Assembly: GCA_964410665.1 (NCBI GenBank)
Contig: CAYPIE010000054.1
Coordinates: forward strand, 1 to 40,344
DNA length: 40,344 nt
Source of the DNA: CAYPIE01 sp964410665
Lineage (GTDB): Bacteria > Planctomycetota > Planctomycetia > Gemmatales > Gemmataceae
Direction: 5' to 3'
In this document: positions 25,603-33,938 of the stretch, one piece after another
How the letters are laid out: each line of letters begins with the position of its first letter
How positions within the stretch are numbered: position 1 is the first letter of the stretch
Notes under the pieces: model-generated
The model's database searches: none
What the model saw: only the letters and a program-made list of their open reading frames with translations
Told to the model about the DNA's origin: nothing
Program-made: the position numbers and the translations under genes

Positions 25603-28600
25603 TCAGCTACAGCCCGAGGTTGCCCCACAGGTGTCACATTTGCAGCACGCACCACTGCGTACCAGAGTCAATTGCCCACATTCCGGGCATGGATCCCCCT
25701 CATAACCTTTTCGCCTCGCCTGCTTAATCAGCTCTTCGGATAACTGCGTCCGTGTGCTCAACGCCTCCGATGAAGCGACGTTGGCTTGCGTGGTCACGGA
25801 ATGCCCATTCCGATCACCACCACCGCCATTGCTTCCGGTGGGTTTGAGATGCTCGCTCCGGGGCGCCAATGGCTGCGTTCGGAGGAGGCGAGGATCGACA
25901 AAATGCTCAGCAACCACTTCTTCGTCTTCGTACTCAATCTCGCTGTCACTGTTGGGTGCGGCATGCAGAGCATCCATGCGGAGATCTTCCACATCCACAT
26001 GAGCCAGGTCATGCCGGCCTAGATAGGTGATCGCTAGCTCCCGAAAGATATAGTCAATGATCGAGGTAGCCATCTTGATGTGCGGATTCCCTTGAACCAC
26101 CCCGTTCGGCTCAAAACGGGTGAACACAAAGGCATCGACAAATTCTTCGAGCGGTACACCATGCTGCAGCCCTAACGAAACCGCGATGGCAAAGGCATTG
26201 GTCATGCTACGGAAGGCCGCCCCTTCCTTATGCATATCGAGGAAGATCTCCCCAAGGGTACCGTCTTCATATTCACCGGTCCGCAAGTAGATCTTGTGAT
26301 TGCCGATGCGAGCCTTCTGCGTATAGCCGGCACGACGATCCGGCAAGCGCCGCCGACGGGCAATATAGCGGTGCACAATCCGCTCCGCGATCCGAACCGG
26401 TTCCGCCTTGGTCGGGGTCGGACTCGCTTCTTCCTGGGCCGCCTCGAGCACTGCCAGTTCGCTGGCATCGCTCACCGTGTTCAGCGGTTGGCTCAACTTG
26501 GAGCCGTCCCGGTAAAGCGCGTTGGCCTTGACCATCAATCGCCAGCTCATCAAATAAGCATTTTTGACATCGTCAACGGTCGCCCCGTGTGGCATGTTGA
26601 TGGTCTTGGAGATCGCCCCAGAAATATACGGCTGAGCCGCGGCCATCATACGAATATGCGATTCTGCTGATAGGTAACGCTGGCCTTGCTTGCCACAGCG
26701 GTTGGCACAATCGAAAATCGGATAATGCTCCGGTCGTAAGTGCGGAGCCCCTTCGATGGTCATGGTACCGCAGACATGGATGCTCGCCTCCTCGATCTGA
26801 GCCCGAGTGAAGCCGAGATGACGGAGCAAATCAAAGTCAGCCCGCTGATAGGTTTGCTCGGGGATTTTCAGATGGTCACGTAAAAAGTCATCACCAACGG
26901 TCCAGCGGTTGAGCACAAAGCCAAGTTCGAAGGCCGCGGGCAACTGGGCTTCAATCCGTTCGATCGTCGCATCCGTAAAACCCCGTGCTTTAAGCGCACT
27001 GGAATTGATGTGCGGACAGCCGACCAGGGTTCCCGTGCCCAAACTGTAGCGGACAATATCGTCGATTTGTTGCTGCGAATAACCCAGTCGAGCGAGGGCC
27101 GGCGGTAACGAGGCATTAATGATCTTGAAGTAACCGCCGCTGGCGAGCTTCTTGAACTTCACCAGGGCAAAGTCCGGCTCGATGCCCGTGGTATCGCAAT
27201 CGAGGACGAGGCCGATAGTACCGGTGGGTGCCAGCACCGTCACCTGGGCATTGCGGAAGCCATACTGTTCGCCCAATTGCAGCATCCGGTCCGCTTCCTG
27301 TTGGGCAGCCCGGAGCAGATCACGTGGGGCATGCTTGGGCTCCAGACCCACCGGCGGAATGCTAAGTCCCTCATACTCGGTGGCCGGAGTGTTATACACC
27401 GCCCGACGATGATTGCGGATGACCCGTAACATCGACACACGGTTCGCTTCATACCGCGGGAAAGGTCCGTGCTCGGCAGCCAGTTCCGCCGAGGTGGCAT
27501 AGGCAGTGAAATGCATTAGCGCCGTCCAGGCTGCACACTGGGCACGCCCCTCAGGCGAGTCATAGGGGATCCCCTGCACCATTAACAGGGCTCCCAGGTT
27601 GGCATAGCCCAAGCCCAAGGTCCGAAAATCATACGATTTCTGGGCCACTTCATGCGAAGGGAACTGGGCCATATGCACCGAAATCTCGAGGATCACCGTC
27701 CATAGCCGCGCGGCATGACGGAACGAGTCCATCTGAAAACGGCCACTGCCTTGATCAAAAAACTTGATCAGATTCAGAGATGCCAGATTGCATGCGGTAT
27801 CGTCGAGAAACAGATATTCCGAGCAAGGATTACTGGCATTGATGCGGCCATCCTTGGGGCAGGTATGCCACTCATTGATCGTGGTATCAAACTGAATCCC
27901 GGGATCAGCACACGACCAAGCCGCATAACTGATTTGATCCCACAGCTCGCGTGCCTGCAGAGTTTTACACGGCTGCGCAGGACGCCCCTCTTGCTCGGCC
28001 TGTTCGCGTTCGGTCCGCCAAACCAGATGCCATGGACCGTCCGCGGTCACCGCGTGCATAAAATCATTGCTGACCCGCACTGAGTTATTACTGTTCTGGC
28101 CAGAAACTGTGTAGTAAGCCTTCGAGGTCCAGTCCGTGTCATACTCCTCAACCTCGAGATGCTTGAAACCCTGCCAGGCCAGCTGGATTACCCGAGCGAT
28201 GTAGTTCTCGGGTATCAGATCCTTGCGAGCCTCAAGAATGGCCTGACGCAGGTGAGTGTTCTTCTTCGGATCAAACCGCTCCTCGACCTTATTCCAGCCG
28301 TGACAAGCCTTGAGAATGGCATTCAGATGAGAATTCAGGAGCTTCGAGCCGATCACCAAAGAAGCAACCTTCTGCTCCTCGATCACCTTCCAGTTCACAA
28401 ACTCTTCAATGTCGGGATGATCCAGGTCCAGCACCACCATCTTCGCCGCGCGGCGGGTGGTTCCGCCGGACTTGATCGAGCCGGCAGCCCGATCGCCGAT
28501 CTTCAAAAAACTCATCAGGCCGCTGGATTTGCCTCCTCCTGAAAGCGGCTCGCCCTCGCCGCGCAGGTTTGAGAAGTTACTACCGGTCCCGGAGCCATAC

Positions 28601-29256
28601 TTAAAGATCCTCGCCTCCTTGACCCACAAGTCCATGATGCCGCCTTCATTGACCAGATCATCGGCCACTGATTGAATGAAGCAGGCATGCGGGGCAGGCC
28701 GTTCATACGCCGAGGTCGACTGGCTGACCAACCCTGTGCTCGGGTCGACGTAATAATGTCCTTGGGATGGCCCCGCAATGCCATAGGCCCAATAAAGCCC
28801 CGTGTTAAACCATTGGGGGCTATTGGGGGCGGCCATCTGAGTGGCCAACATATAACAAATCTCATCGAAAAAGGTTCTCGCATCCGCTTCGCTAGCAAAA
28901 TAGCCCCCACTCCAGCCCCAGTACGTCCAACAGCCGGCGAGACGACGGAATACCTGCCTCGCATCCGTCTCCATCCCATCACACGGATCGCCATCGACCG
29001 GGACCTGCCGACACAGCCACTCCGGCACACCTACCTCCCCCACAGGGACGGTTTGCCGCGGTACCCCAGCCTTGCGAAAATACTTCTGAGCCAGGATGTC
29101 CACGGCCACTTGCGACCAACCCTCCGGTGCCTGGAGGTTCCTCATCTCGAAAACCACCGAGCCATTCGGGTTTGTCAGTCGCGAGTTGCGTGCGCTGAAC
29201 GAGAGACCGGCAAAAGGATCCTGGCCTTCGATCGTATAGCGGCGGGTAAATTGCAT
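25603..29256 (-). CDS. nrdJ: B12-dependent (class II) ribonucleotide reductase
   Basis: A 1217-residue adenosylcobalamin-dependent ribonucleotide reductase, which makes deoxynucleotides with or without oxygen. The start is ATG 29256 (MQFTRRYTIEGQDPF); the open frame to 29499 adds 81 unlikely residues beyond the predicted promoter. Motifs in order: NSPQWFNTGLYWAYGIAG, PHACFIQSV with the first active-site Cys, the glycine-rich FKYGSGTGSNFSNLRGE and SGGTTRRAAKMVVLDLDHP, then NPCSEYLF (about residue 478) with the radical Cys and Glu, CDTTGIEPDFALVKFK, and PHGATVDDVKNAY. The C terminus CPECGQLTLVRSG then CCKCDTCG looks like a zinc ribbon or redox tail. The length matches the long NrdJ form; no intein is seen. 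The ribosome site is weak. It lies downstream of dcd on the same strand with its own promoter candidate. Confidence 0.95.
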   Translation of the reverse strand: MQFTRRYTIEGQDPFAGLSFSARNSRLTNPNGSVVFEMRNLQAPEGWSQVAVDILAQKYFRKAGVPRQTVPVGEVGVPEWLCRQVPVDGDPCDGMETDARQVFRRLAGCWTYWGWSGGYFASEADARTFFDEICYMLATQMAAPNSPQWFNTGLYWAYGIAGPSQGHYYVDPSTGLVSQSTSAYERPAPHACFIQSVADDLVNEGGIMDLWVKEARIFKYGSGTGSNFSNLRGEGEPLSGGGKSSGLMSFLKIGDRAAGSIKSGGTTRRAAKMVVLDLDHPDIEEFVNWKVIEEQKVASLVIGSKLLNSHLNAILKACHGWNKVEERFDPKKNTHLRQAILEARKDLIPENYIARVIQLAWQGFKHLEVEEYDTDWTSKAYYTVSGQNSNNSVRVSNDFMHAVTADGPWHLVWRTEREQAEQEGRPAQPCKTLQARELWDQISYAAWSCADPGIQFDTTINEWHTCPKDGRINASNPCSEYLFLDDTACNLASLNLIKFFDQGSGRFQMDSFRHAARLWTVILEISVHMAQFPSHEVAQKSYDFRTLGLGYANLGALLMVQGIPYDSPEGRAQCAAWTALMHFTAYATSAELAAEHGPFPRYEANRVSMLRVIRNHRRAVYNTPATEYEGLSIPPVGLEPKHAPRDLLRAAQQEADRMLQLGEQYGFRNAQVTVLAPTGTIGLVLDCDTTGIEPDFALVKFKKLASGGYFKIINASLPPALARLGYSQQQIDDIVRYSLGTGTLVGCPHINSSALKARGFTDATIERIEAQLPAAFELGFVLNRWTVGDDFLRDHLKIPEQTYQRADFDLLRHLGFTRAQIEEASIHVCGTMTIEGAPHLRPEHYPIFDCANRCGKQGQRYLSAESHIRMMAAAQPYISGAISKTINMPHGATVDDVKNAYLMSWRLMVKANALYRDGSKLSQPLNTVSDASELAVLEAAQEEASPTPTKAEPVRIAERIVHRYIARRRRLPDRRAGYTQKARIGNHKIYLRTGEYEDGTLGEIFLDMHKEGAAFRSMTNAFAIAVSLGLQHGVPLEEFVDAFVFTRFEPNGVVQGNPHIKMATSIIDYIFRELAITYLGRHDLAHVDVEDLRMDALHAAPNSDSEIEYEDEEVVAEHFVDPRLLRTQPLAPRSEHLKPTGSNGGGGDRNGHSVTTQANVASSEALSTRTQLSEELIKQARRKGYEGDPCPECGQLTLVRSGACCKCDTCGATSGCS

Positions 29257-29338
29257 GATAAGTTCCGCGCTCTGGAAGGACGTTGTGGGTTCCACCCGGC
29301 CAAGGAGGGACTCCCCGACCATACCAGCTCGGCAGTAT

Positions 29339-29367
29339 AGTATATAATCCTGTTCAGTTGATGTACA
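29339..29367 (-). promoter_or_regulatory. Promoter candidate for nrdJ
   Basis: On the minus strand TGTACA (29367-29362) and TATACT (29344-29339) lie 17 bases apart, with a second overlapping TATACT at 29339-29334. The start site would be near 29332, giving a leader of about 75 bases. That is too short for a complete cobalamin riboswitch. Confidence 0.55.
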
Positions 29368-29413
29368 GGTGAGAAGTTGCTTTTCTCGAGGATTCGCCAA
29401 GCGGCAATGAACA

Positions 29414-29983
29414 TTATTCCCGCGCTTTATCCCGCTCGGGCAGGACAAAGGGTAATTGCAGGCCCTTTTGATCCTGATATTTGCCCGCCTTGTCCGCATA
29501 ACTCACACGACAAATTTCCTCGGCACGAATAAACAAAATCTGAGCAATCCCCTCACCCGCATAGACCTTCGCCGGTAATGGCGTGGTATTGGAAATCTCG
29601 ATCGTCACCCGACCACGCCACTCGGGCTCCAGGGGCGTCACATTCACAATGATCCCACAACGCGCATAAGTGGATTTTCCCACACAAATCCCAATAATGT
29701 TGCGAGGAATTTCCAGATATTCCACCGTCTCGGCCAAGGCAAAACTATTCGGTGGAATGAGGCAATAGTCCCCTTCGATGTCGACAAATGAGTTGGAATC
29801 AAACTGCTTCGGATCCACCACCGCACAATGTGCATTGGTAAACACCTTAAAGCGACGATCCACCCGGACATCATAGCCGTAACTGGTCACACCATAAGAA
29901 ATGACACCAAGTTGAACCTGCCGTGGGGCAAACGGCTCAATCTTGATCTGGTCTTCGATTTGCCAGTCGGCCAGAACGCCCAT
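29414..29983 (-). CDS. dcd: dCTP deaminase
   Basis: A 189-residue dCTP deaminase, the usual family length, which turns dCTP into dUTP as a step to dTMP in the cytoplasm. The ATG at 29983 (MGVLADWQIEDQIKIEPF) has AAGGAG eight bases upstream; the frame reaches 30085 but without support. Motifs seen are YGVTSYGYDVRVDRRFKVF, LIPPNSFALAETVEYLEIP, GKSTYARCGIIVNVTPLEPE with the conserved Ser-Arg and the catalytic Glu, then EISNTTPLPAKVYAGEGIAQ. The last helps form the trimer active site. It is upstream of nrdJ with a 157-base gap, so two deoxynucleotide genes sit together. Whether it also has dUTPase activity, as in some archaeal forms, cannot be told. Confidence 0.94.
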   Translation of the reverse strand: MGVLADWQIEDQIKIEPFAPRQVQLGVISYGVTSYGYDVRVDRRFKVFTNAHCAVVDPKQFDSNSFVDIEGDYCLIPPNSFALAETVEYLEIPRNIIGICVGKSTYARCGIIVNVTPLEPEWRGRVTIEISNTTPLPAKVYAGEGIAQILFIRAEEICRVSYADKAGKYQDQKGLQLPFVLPERDKARE

Positions 29984-30364
29984 GCGCCCGCTCCTTCCCT
30001 GCCCAGAAATTCCCCTGCCATTCCACCGCAGGATTGTGCCAGGATTGCCCCTATTGAGCAATGTGGGCTCAACCGCCTGGATCAACGCCTGTTCAGCGAC
30101 CCGTCATCGTCCAAATACCGTATCTTGGTCACCAGGTCCTGGCATACTTCTCGCGTCAACTCCACCGGTAGCTAGGAGGCACGCCACACCAGCAAGCCGA
30201 CTTGCTGGTTCTCAACATCGACTGCAAACCGCTTGGACATTCAGAACTCCAGAGCATGGCTCCCTCATGCCGTCCAACTCTGCCGGTTGGAGTTTGCGAA
30301 CCGCTCTCGCAGGCAAAGCCGGTAAAAGAACTCTCAGGAACTCAGCAAGTAAATGGAGAAAGCG
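29984..30364. other. Divergent dcd/tspO intergenic region with hairpins
   Basis: This 381-bp region holds two stem-loops. CCAGCAAG-CCGA-CTTGCTGG (30189-30208) has a perfect 8-bp stem and a 4-base loop. TCCAAC-TCTGCCG-GTTGGA (30273-30291) has a 6-bp stem. Neither is followed by a clear T run. No tRNA or protein gene is supported. Promoters for dcd and tspO should lie here but none stands out. Confidence 0.45.
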
Positions 30365-30844
30365 ATGTCGGGTGAACGGATCTCCCTGGTCGGCTGGATC
30401 GGCTTGTGTCTGGGGGTCGGCGTTGCCGCCTCCCTCGCCACCGATGTGGGTCTGTGGTACGCCAACCTCGACAAACCTCGCTGGACACCACCCAATTGGT
30501 TGTTCGCCCCAGTCTGGACCACTCTCTATATCTTGATGGGCATTGCCGCTTGGCTGGTTTGGCAGAAACGGCAGCAAAAACCCGTCCACCAGGCCCTGGG
30601 GCTTTTTTTGCTCCAGCTCGCCCTCAACGGACTCTGGTCGGTGCTCTTCTTTCGTCTGCATTGGGTGGGCTGGGCCGGCTTTGAGCTCTGGATGCTTTGG
30701 ATCGTACTGATTTTGACCATTATCGCTTTCTTCCGCGTCCGCTTCGTTGCGGGTGGACTCTTACTGCCTTATCTGGCTTGGGTCAGCTATGCGGCAGCAC
30801 TCAATACGTCGATTTGGACCCGCAATGGGGCTTTTCCGACCTGA
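30365..30844 (+). CDS. tspO: TspO/MBR family membrane protein
   Basis: A 159-residue five-helix membrane protein of the TspO/peripheral benzodiazepine receptor family, which binds tetrapyrroles and related ligands. ATG 30365 has GGAGAA four bases upstream; ATG 30353 is in frame but less well placed. Family signatures are clear: LWYANLDKPRWTPPNWLFAP then VWTTLYILMGIAAWLVWQ, LALNGLWSVLFFRLHWVGWA, and PYLAWVSYAAALNTSIWTRN near the C terminus. It is divergent from dcd and followed by the aldose epimerase gene after 72 bases. In bacteria TspO is linked to porphyrin handling and light or oxygen stress. Which applies here is unknown. Confidence 0.93.
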   Translation: MSGERISLVGWIGLCLGVGVAASLATDVGLWYANLDKPRWTPPNWLFAPVWTTLYILMGIAAWLVWQKRQQKPVHQALGLFLLQLALNGLWSVLFFRLHWVGWAGFELWMLWIVLILTIIAFFRVRFVAGGLLLPYLAWVSYAAALNTSIWTRNGAFPT

Positions 30845-30916
30845 GCCCTTGCGAGACGACGGTCGCTATCGCATCATCATCGCCATCGACTCTTCTTTCC
30901 TTTCGGAGAAGCCACC

Positions 30917-32023
30917 ATGCGACGAACTGCCATTTGGACCGTCCTGGTCCTGGGGCTGGCCAGCCCACTGACCGCCGCCGAAGTCCGTTCCTTCGGCATG
31001 CTCGATGGTCAGGAAGTCCAAGAATTTACCCTGAAAAATCCCAATGGCATGGAGATCAAGCTGATCAGCTACGGAGCCACCTTGACCGAAGTCCATGTCC
31101 CCGACAAGAACGGCAAGTTCGCCGATGTCGTGCTTGGCTTCGATACCCTGGCAGGCTACACCTCCGATGCCAACCCATACTTCGGGTGTACCGTCGGCCG
31201 GGTGGCTAATCGTACTGCCAAGGGCCAGTTCACCCTGAACGGCAAGACCTATCAGTTGGCTGTCAACAACGGCCCCAACCATCTGCATGGCGGGGTGAAA
31301 GAGCCGCTTGCCAAAGTGATTTGGCAAGGGAAGCAAGTCGAGGTCAAGGACGCCCAGGCCGTCCGCTTCACCTACACCAGTCCCGATGGCCAGGAAGGCT
31401 ATCCCGGTACCCTGAACGTCGCCGTCACCTACACCCTGACCAACGACAACGCGATCCGCATCGACTACCGAGCCACCACCAACCAAGCAACCCCCGTCAA
31501 CCTCACCAACCACAGCTACTTTAACCTTGCCGGCGCGGGCGCGCCGACGGTGCTCGAGCACATGCTGCAACTCAAGGCCAAGCAATACACCCCCGTCGAT
31601 GCCACTCTGATTCCTACTGGGAAAATGGCTTCGGTGAAGGGCACGCCGCTAGATTTCCTCGCCCCACACAGTATCGGGGAACGGATCGAGCCGCTGATCG
31701 ACACCCCGACCAAAGGCTACGACCACAACCTGGTGCTCGAAGGCGAAGCCGGTACCCTGCGGCCCATCGCTAAGCTGTGGCATCCGGCCTCGGGACGGAT
31801 CATGACCGTCCTGACCGACCAGCCCGGGGTGCAATTCTACAGCGGCAACTTCCTAAACGGAGTGAAAGGCAAAGACGGCAAAACCTACCCACAGCGGAGT
31901 GCTGTCTGCCTGGAAACCCAAAAGTTTCCCGACGCTCTCCACCAGCCCAACTTCCCCTCGATCATCCTCAAACCCGGAGAAGAGTACCAGCAAACCTGTG
32001 TGTATGCCTTCTCAACCCAGTGA
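30917..32023 (+). CDS. galM: Aldose 1-epimerase, exported
   Basis: A 368-residue galactose mutarotase (GalM), which interconverts the alpha and beta anomers of aldoses. GGAGA precedes ATG 30917. Unlike many cytoplasmic GalM proteins it begins with a signal peptide (MRRTAIWTVLVLGLASPLTA), so it should act in the periplasm. Family motifs are LISYGATLTEVHVPDKNG, YFGCTVGRVANRTAKGQFTL, NNGPNHLHGG with a substrate-binding His, VNLTNHSYFNLAG with the catalytic His (about 197), and VCLETQKFPDALHQPNFPS with the catalytic Glu (about 332). It converges on the fasciclin gene. No galactose operon is nearby. Periplasmic sugar breakdown is a reasonable inference for a planctomycete. Confidence 0.93.
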   Translation: MRRTAIWTVLVLGLASPLTAAEVRSFGMLDGQEVQEFTLKNPNGMEIKLISYGATLTEVHVPDKNGKFADVVLGFDTLAGYTSDANPYFGCTVGRVANRTAKGQFTLNGKTYQLAVNNGPNHLHGGVKEPLAKVIWQGKQVEVKDAQAVRFTYTSPDGQEGYPGTLNVAVTYTLTNDNAIRIDYRATTNQATPVNLTNHSYFNLAGAGAPTVLEHMLQLKAKQYTPVDATLIPTGKMASVKGTPLDFLAPHSIGERIEPLIDTPTKGYDHNLVLEGEAGTLRPIAKLWHPASGRIMTVLTDQPGVQFYSGNFLNGVKGKDGKTYPQRSAVCLETQKFPDALHQPNFPSIILKPGEEYQQTCVYAFSTQ

Positions 32024-32064
32024 TCGCTTGATCGCTATCCTGAGGTCCAGATGGAATGCCAAAA

Positions 32065-32090
32065 CCCGGGGTCTCGGACCCGACCCCGGG
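32065..32090. terminator. Hairpin between convergent galM and fasciclin gene
   Basis: CCCGGGGTC and GACCCCGGG form a perfect 9-bp stem with an 8-base loop; GAGGTCC (32042-32048) and GGACCTC (32089-32095) could form a competing outer pair. It lies 41 bases past galM and 9 bases past the fasciclin stop. It lacks a T run, so it may be a bidirectional or Rho-assisted stop or a REP-type element. Confidence 0.5.
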
Positions 32091-32099
32091 ACCTCGCGG

Positions 32100-33839
32100 T
32101 CAGGGCTGAGGCTTGGACGCTGCCAGTTCCCGGCCCATGGAGCGGCCCAGTTCGAGCTCATCGATTTGCAACGGCTGCTTTTGCTCGAGCTGCCGTTGCA
32201 GCTCCAAGAATTTGTTGCGCTGCACCCATGTCGTCGAGGCAAAATCGTAGTGGCGATTCCTCCGGACATCGTCATTGAGTACCTTGTCAGCATTGATCTT
32301 ATAGAAACGATATAAGTTCGGCTCATAACGGGCCTTAAACTCATAGCCGCGTCGGGCATAGTACTCGGTCGCGTCTTGGAACTTTCCGGCCGAGTAAAGT
32401 GCGCTACCTTGATCAATGGTTTGGGTGATGAACTTCCGGAAGTTCATCCAGGTTTGGTCCTGGTCGGGCTGTTCCATGTCCTCGGGAATCAAACCAGCAA
32501 TCCCATGCACCACACCGTTGCGGGCCAACAGATCGGTTTCGACGATCTCCACCCCCTGAACCGCCCGCTCTTCGCCAGCGCGGGTCAGGTCTACGCGAGC
32601 GTTCAGCCGGCTGTTAAAACGGCGATAGCCGATCGCGTTGGTCATCAGGATCCGCCCGTTGACAATGTGTCGCTGCAACAGGCCACGGAGCCGCTCCCGG
32701 GAGCTCGGTCGTTTGAGTTCGCTGAGCGCCACCTTCATGGCATCCGTTTGGAACGCCTCGTCCATCGGGGCAAACACCGTCACCTGCTCACGAAACTGGC
32801 CCAGTAGGTCATATAGACCGGCCTCGCGAACCAGACTGAGAAACTGGTTGTAGTTGCCCTGCCGTTCTAACACAGTAATGATGCTATCCCGTTTGGTCGT
32901 GAGCGGTCGGTCGACCACATGGAAAAAGCCGTTGCGGGCCACCTGATCCGCTTCGACGATACTGACCCCGTCGATGGTGGGCTGCCCGTCCAGCAAGCGG
33001 TAGACCAATTCCTGGCCGTATTCGTTGTACACGTTCAAACCGGGAGTCCCCAGCGGCATTTCTCCAGGAATCTTCTCCACCGTGCGGACCGTGCTGACAA
33101 TGTGGGCACGGATCACATCCGAAAGCAAATCGAGCTTTTCCGGGGACATCAACATCTCCACCGTCCCCGCGGGCAATTGGGCAAAGGCGTCATCGGTCGG
33201 AGCAAAGATGGTATACAGATCGTGACGATTCTGAAACAACTTGGTGAGACCACTGCGCTTAATCAGCTGACATAGCACCGTGAATCGCCCATCCCGCTCC
33301 AGCGACTCAAATAAGTCATACTCAACCGGCTCAAGCACCTGATCAATGAAGTGCACCACCCCATTGGAGCAGACCAGATCATATTCACTCACCTTGGCCC
33401 CATCGACAGTGACATGCCCATCGCCATCGCGGCGGACCGTCAAGAATTGCCCCTCGCCATTTTTGACCAGCCCCACCTGCGTCAGGATGTAGCGATCGAT
33501 TCGCTGCTTATGGAGCGCATGATAGGTGAGCACGCGTTCGAGATAGTGCTTGTTGGCCGGGTCCAGCAGCGCGGCGCGCTTCTTGGCATCCAGGCCCTCG
33601 AAGGCCTTATTCGTTGGCACAAACACGGTCGTGGTCGCATTGGTAGCAAACAGCAAATTCTTGGTTTGGTCGGTGTTTTTGAGCAGCTCAATAAAGGTCG
33701 AGGCCTGGTCAATCGCACCCAGACGACGGCCGATCGTGTTGGCTTGCTCGGGCGTCTCCGCGTGCGCGAGTGGCGTCACCAGGGAGGTCCATGACCACAG
33801 CGTTAGCGCCACCAAGGACGCCCAGTTGCGTACTCGCAT
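32100..33839 (-). CDS. Exported protein with three fasciclin (FAS1) domains
   Basis: A 579-residue protein from ATG 33839, with GGAGA upstream. Residues 1-27 form a signal peptide ending in LAHA. Three FAS1 domains follow at about 44-172, 176-312 and 320-452. Each has the H1 motif (TVFVPTNKAF, TIFAPTDDAF, TVFAPMDEAF) and the late H2-type NGVVHFIDQVL, NGFFHVVDRPL and NGVVHGIAGLI. The last 125 residues are charged and helical (YYARRGYEFKARYEPNLYRF) and of unknown fold. FAS1 domains act in adhesion or ligand binding outside the cell. The gene follows nuoM on the same strand after a 99-base gap, where nuoN would often be found. A link to respiration is not implied by the sequence. Confidence 0.92.
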   Translation of the reverse strand: MRVRNWASLVALTLWSWTSLVTPLAHAETPEQANTIGRRLGAIDQASTFIELLKNTDQTKNLLFATNATTTVFVPTNKAFEGLDAKKRAALLDPANKHYLERVLTYHALHKQRIDRYILTQVGLVKNGEGQFLTVRRDGDGHVTVDGAKVSEYDLVCSNGVVHFIDQVLEPVEYDLFESLERDGRFTVLCQLIKRSGLTKLFQNRHDLYTIFAPTDDAFAQLPAGTVEMLMSPEKLDLLSDVIRAHIVSTVRTVEKIPGEMPLGTPGLNVYNEYGQELVYRLLDGQPTIDGVSIVEADQVARNGFFHVVDRPLTTKRDSIITVLERQGNYNQFLSLVREAGLYDLLGQFREQVTVFAPMDEAFQTDAMKVALSELKRPSSRERLRGLLQRHIVNGRILMTNAIGYRRFNSRLNARVDLTRAGEERAVQGVEIVETDLLARNGVVHGIAGLIPEDMEQPDQDQTWMNFRKFITQTIDQGSALYSAGKFQDATEYYARRGYEFKARYEPNLYRFYKINADKVLNDDVRRNRHYDFASTTWVQRNKFLELQRQLEQKQPLQIDELELGRSMGRELAASKPQP

Positions 33840-33938
33840 GTCCGTTCTCCAAAGGATGGAAGCATTTCCAGGATTCGTCCCGGGATCTTCCCCATCATTC
33901 GGAGCTCACGGCCAGATGGATTCATCCATGTCACTGGA

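Noticed and set aside
25603..29256. Intein within the ribonucleotide reductase
   Set aside because: The known motifs follow in order with family spacing, and no splice-junction motifs were seen.
29257..29413. Cobalamin riboswitch upstream of nrdJ
   Set aside because: The whole dcd-nrdJ gap is 157 bases and the predicted leader about 75; I found no B12-box-like element.
29984..30364. tRNA or small RNA gene in the dcd/tspO gap
   Set aside because: The two hairpins do not form a cloverleaf and there is no TTCGANTC-type loop.
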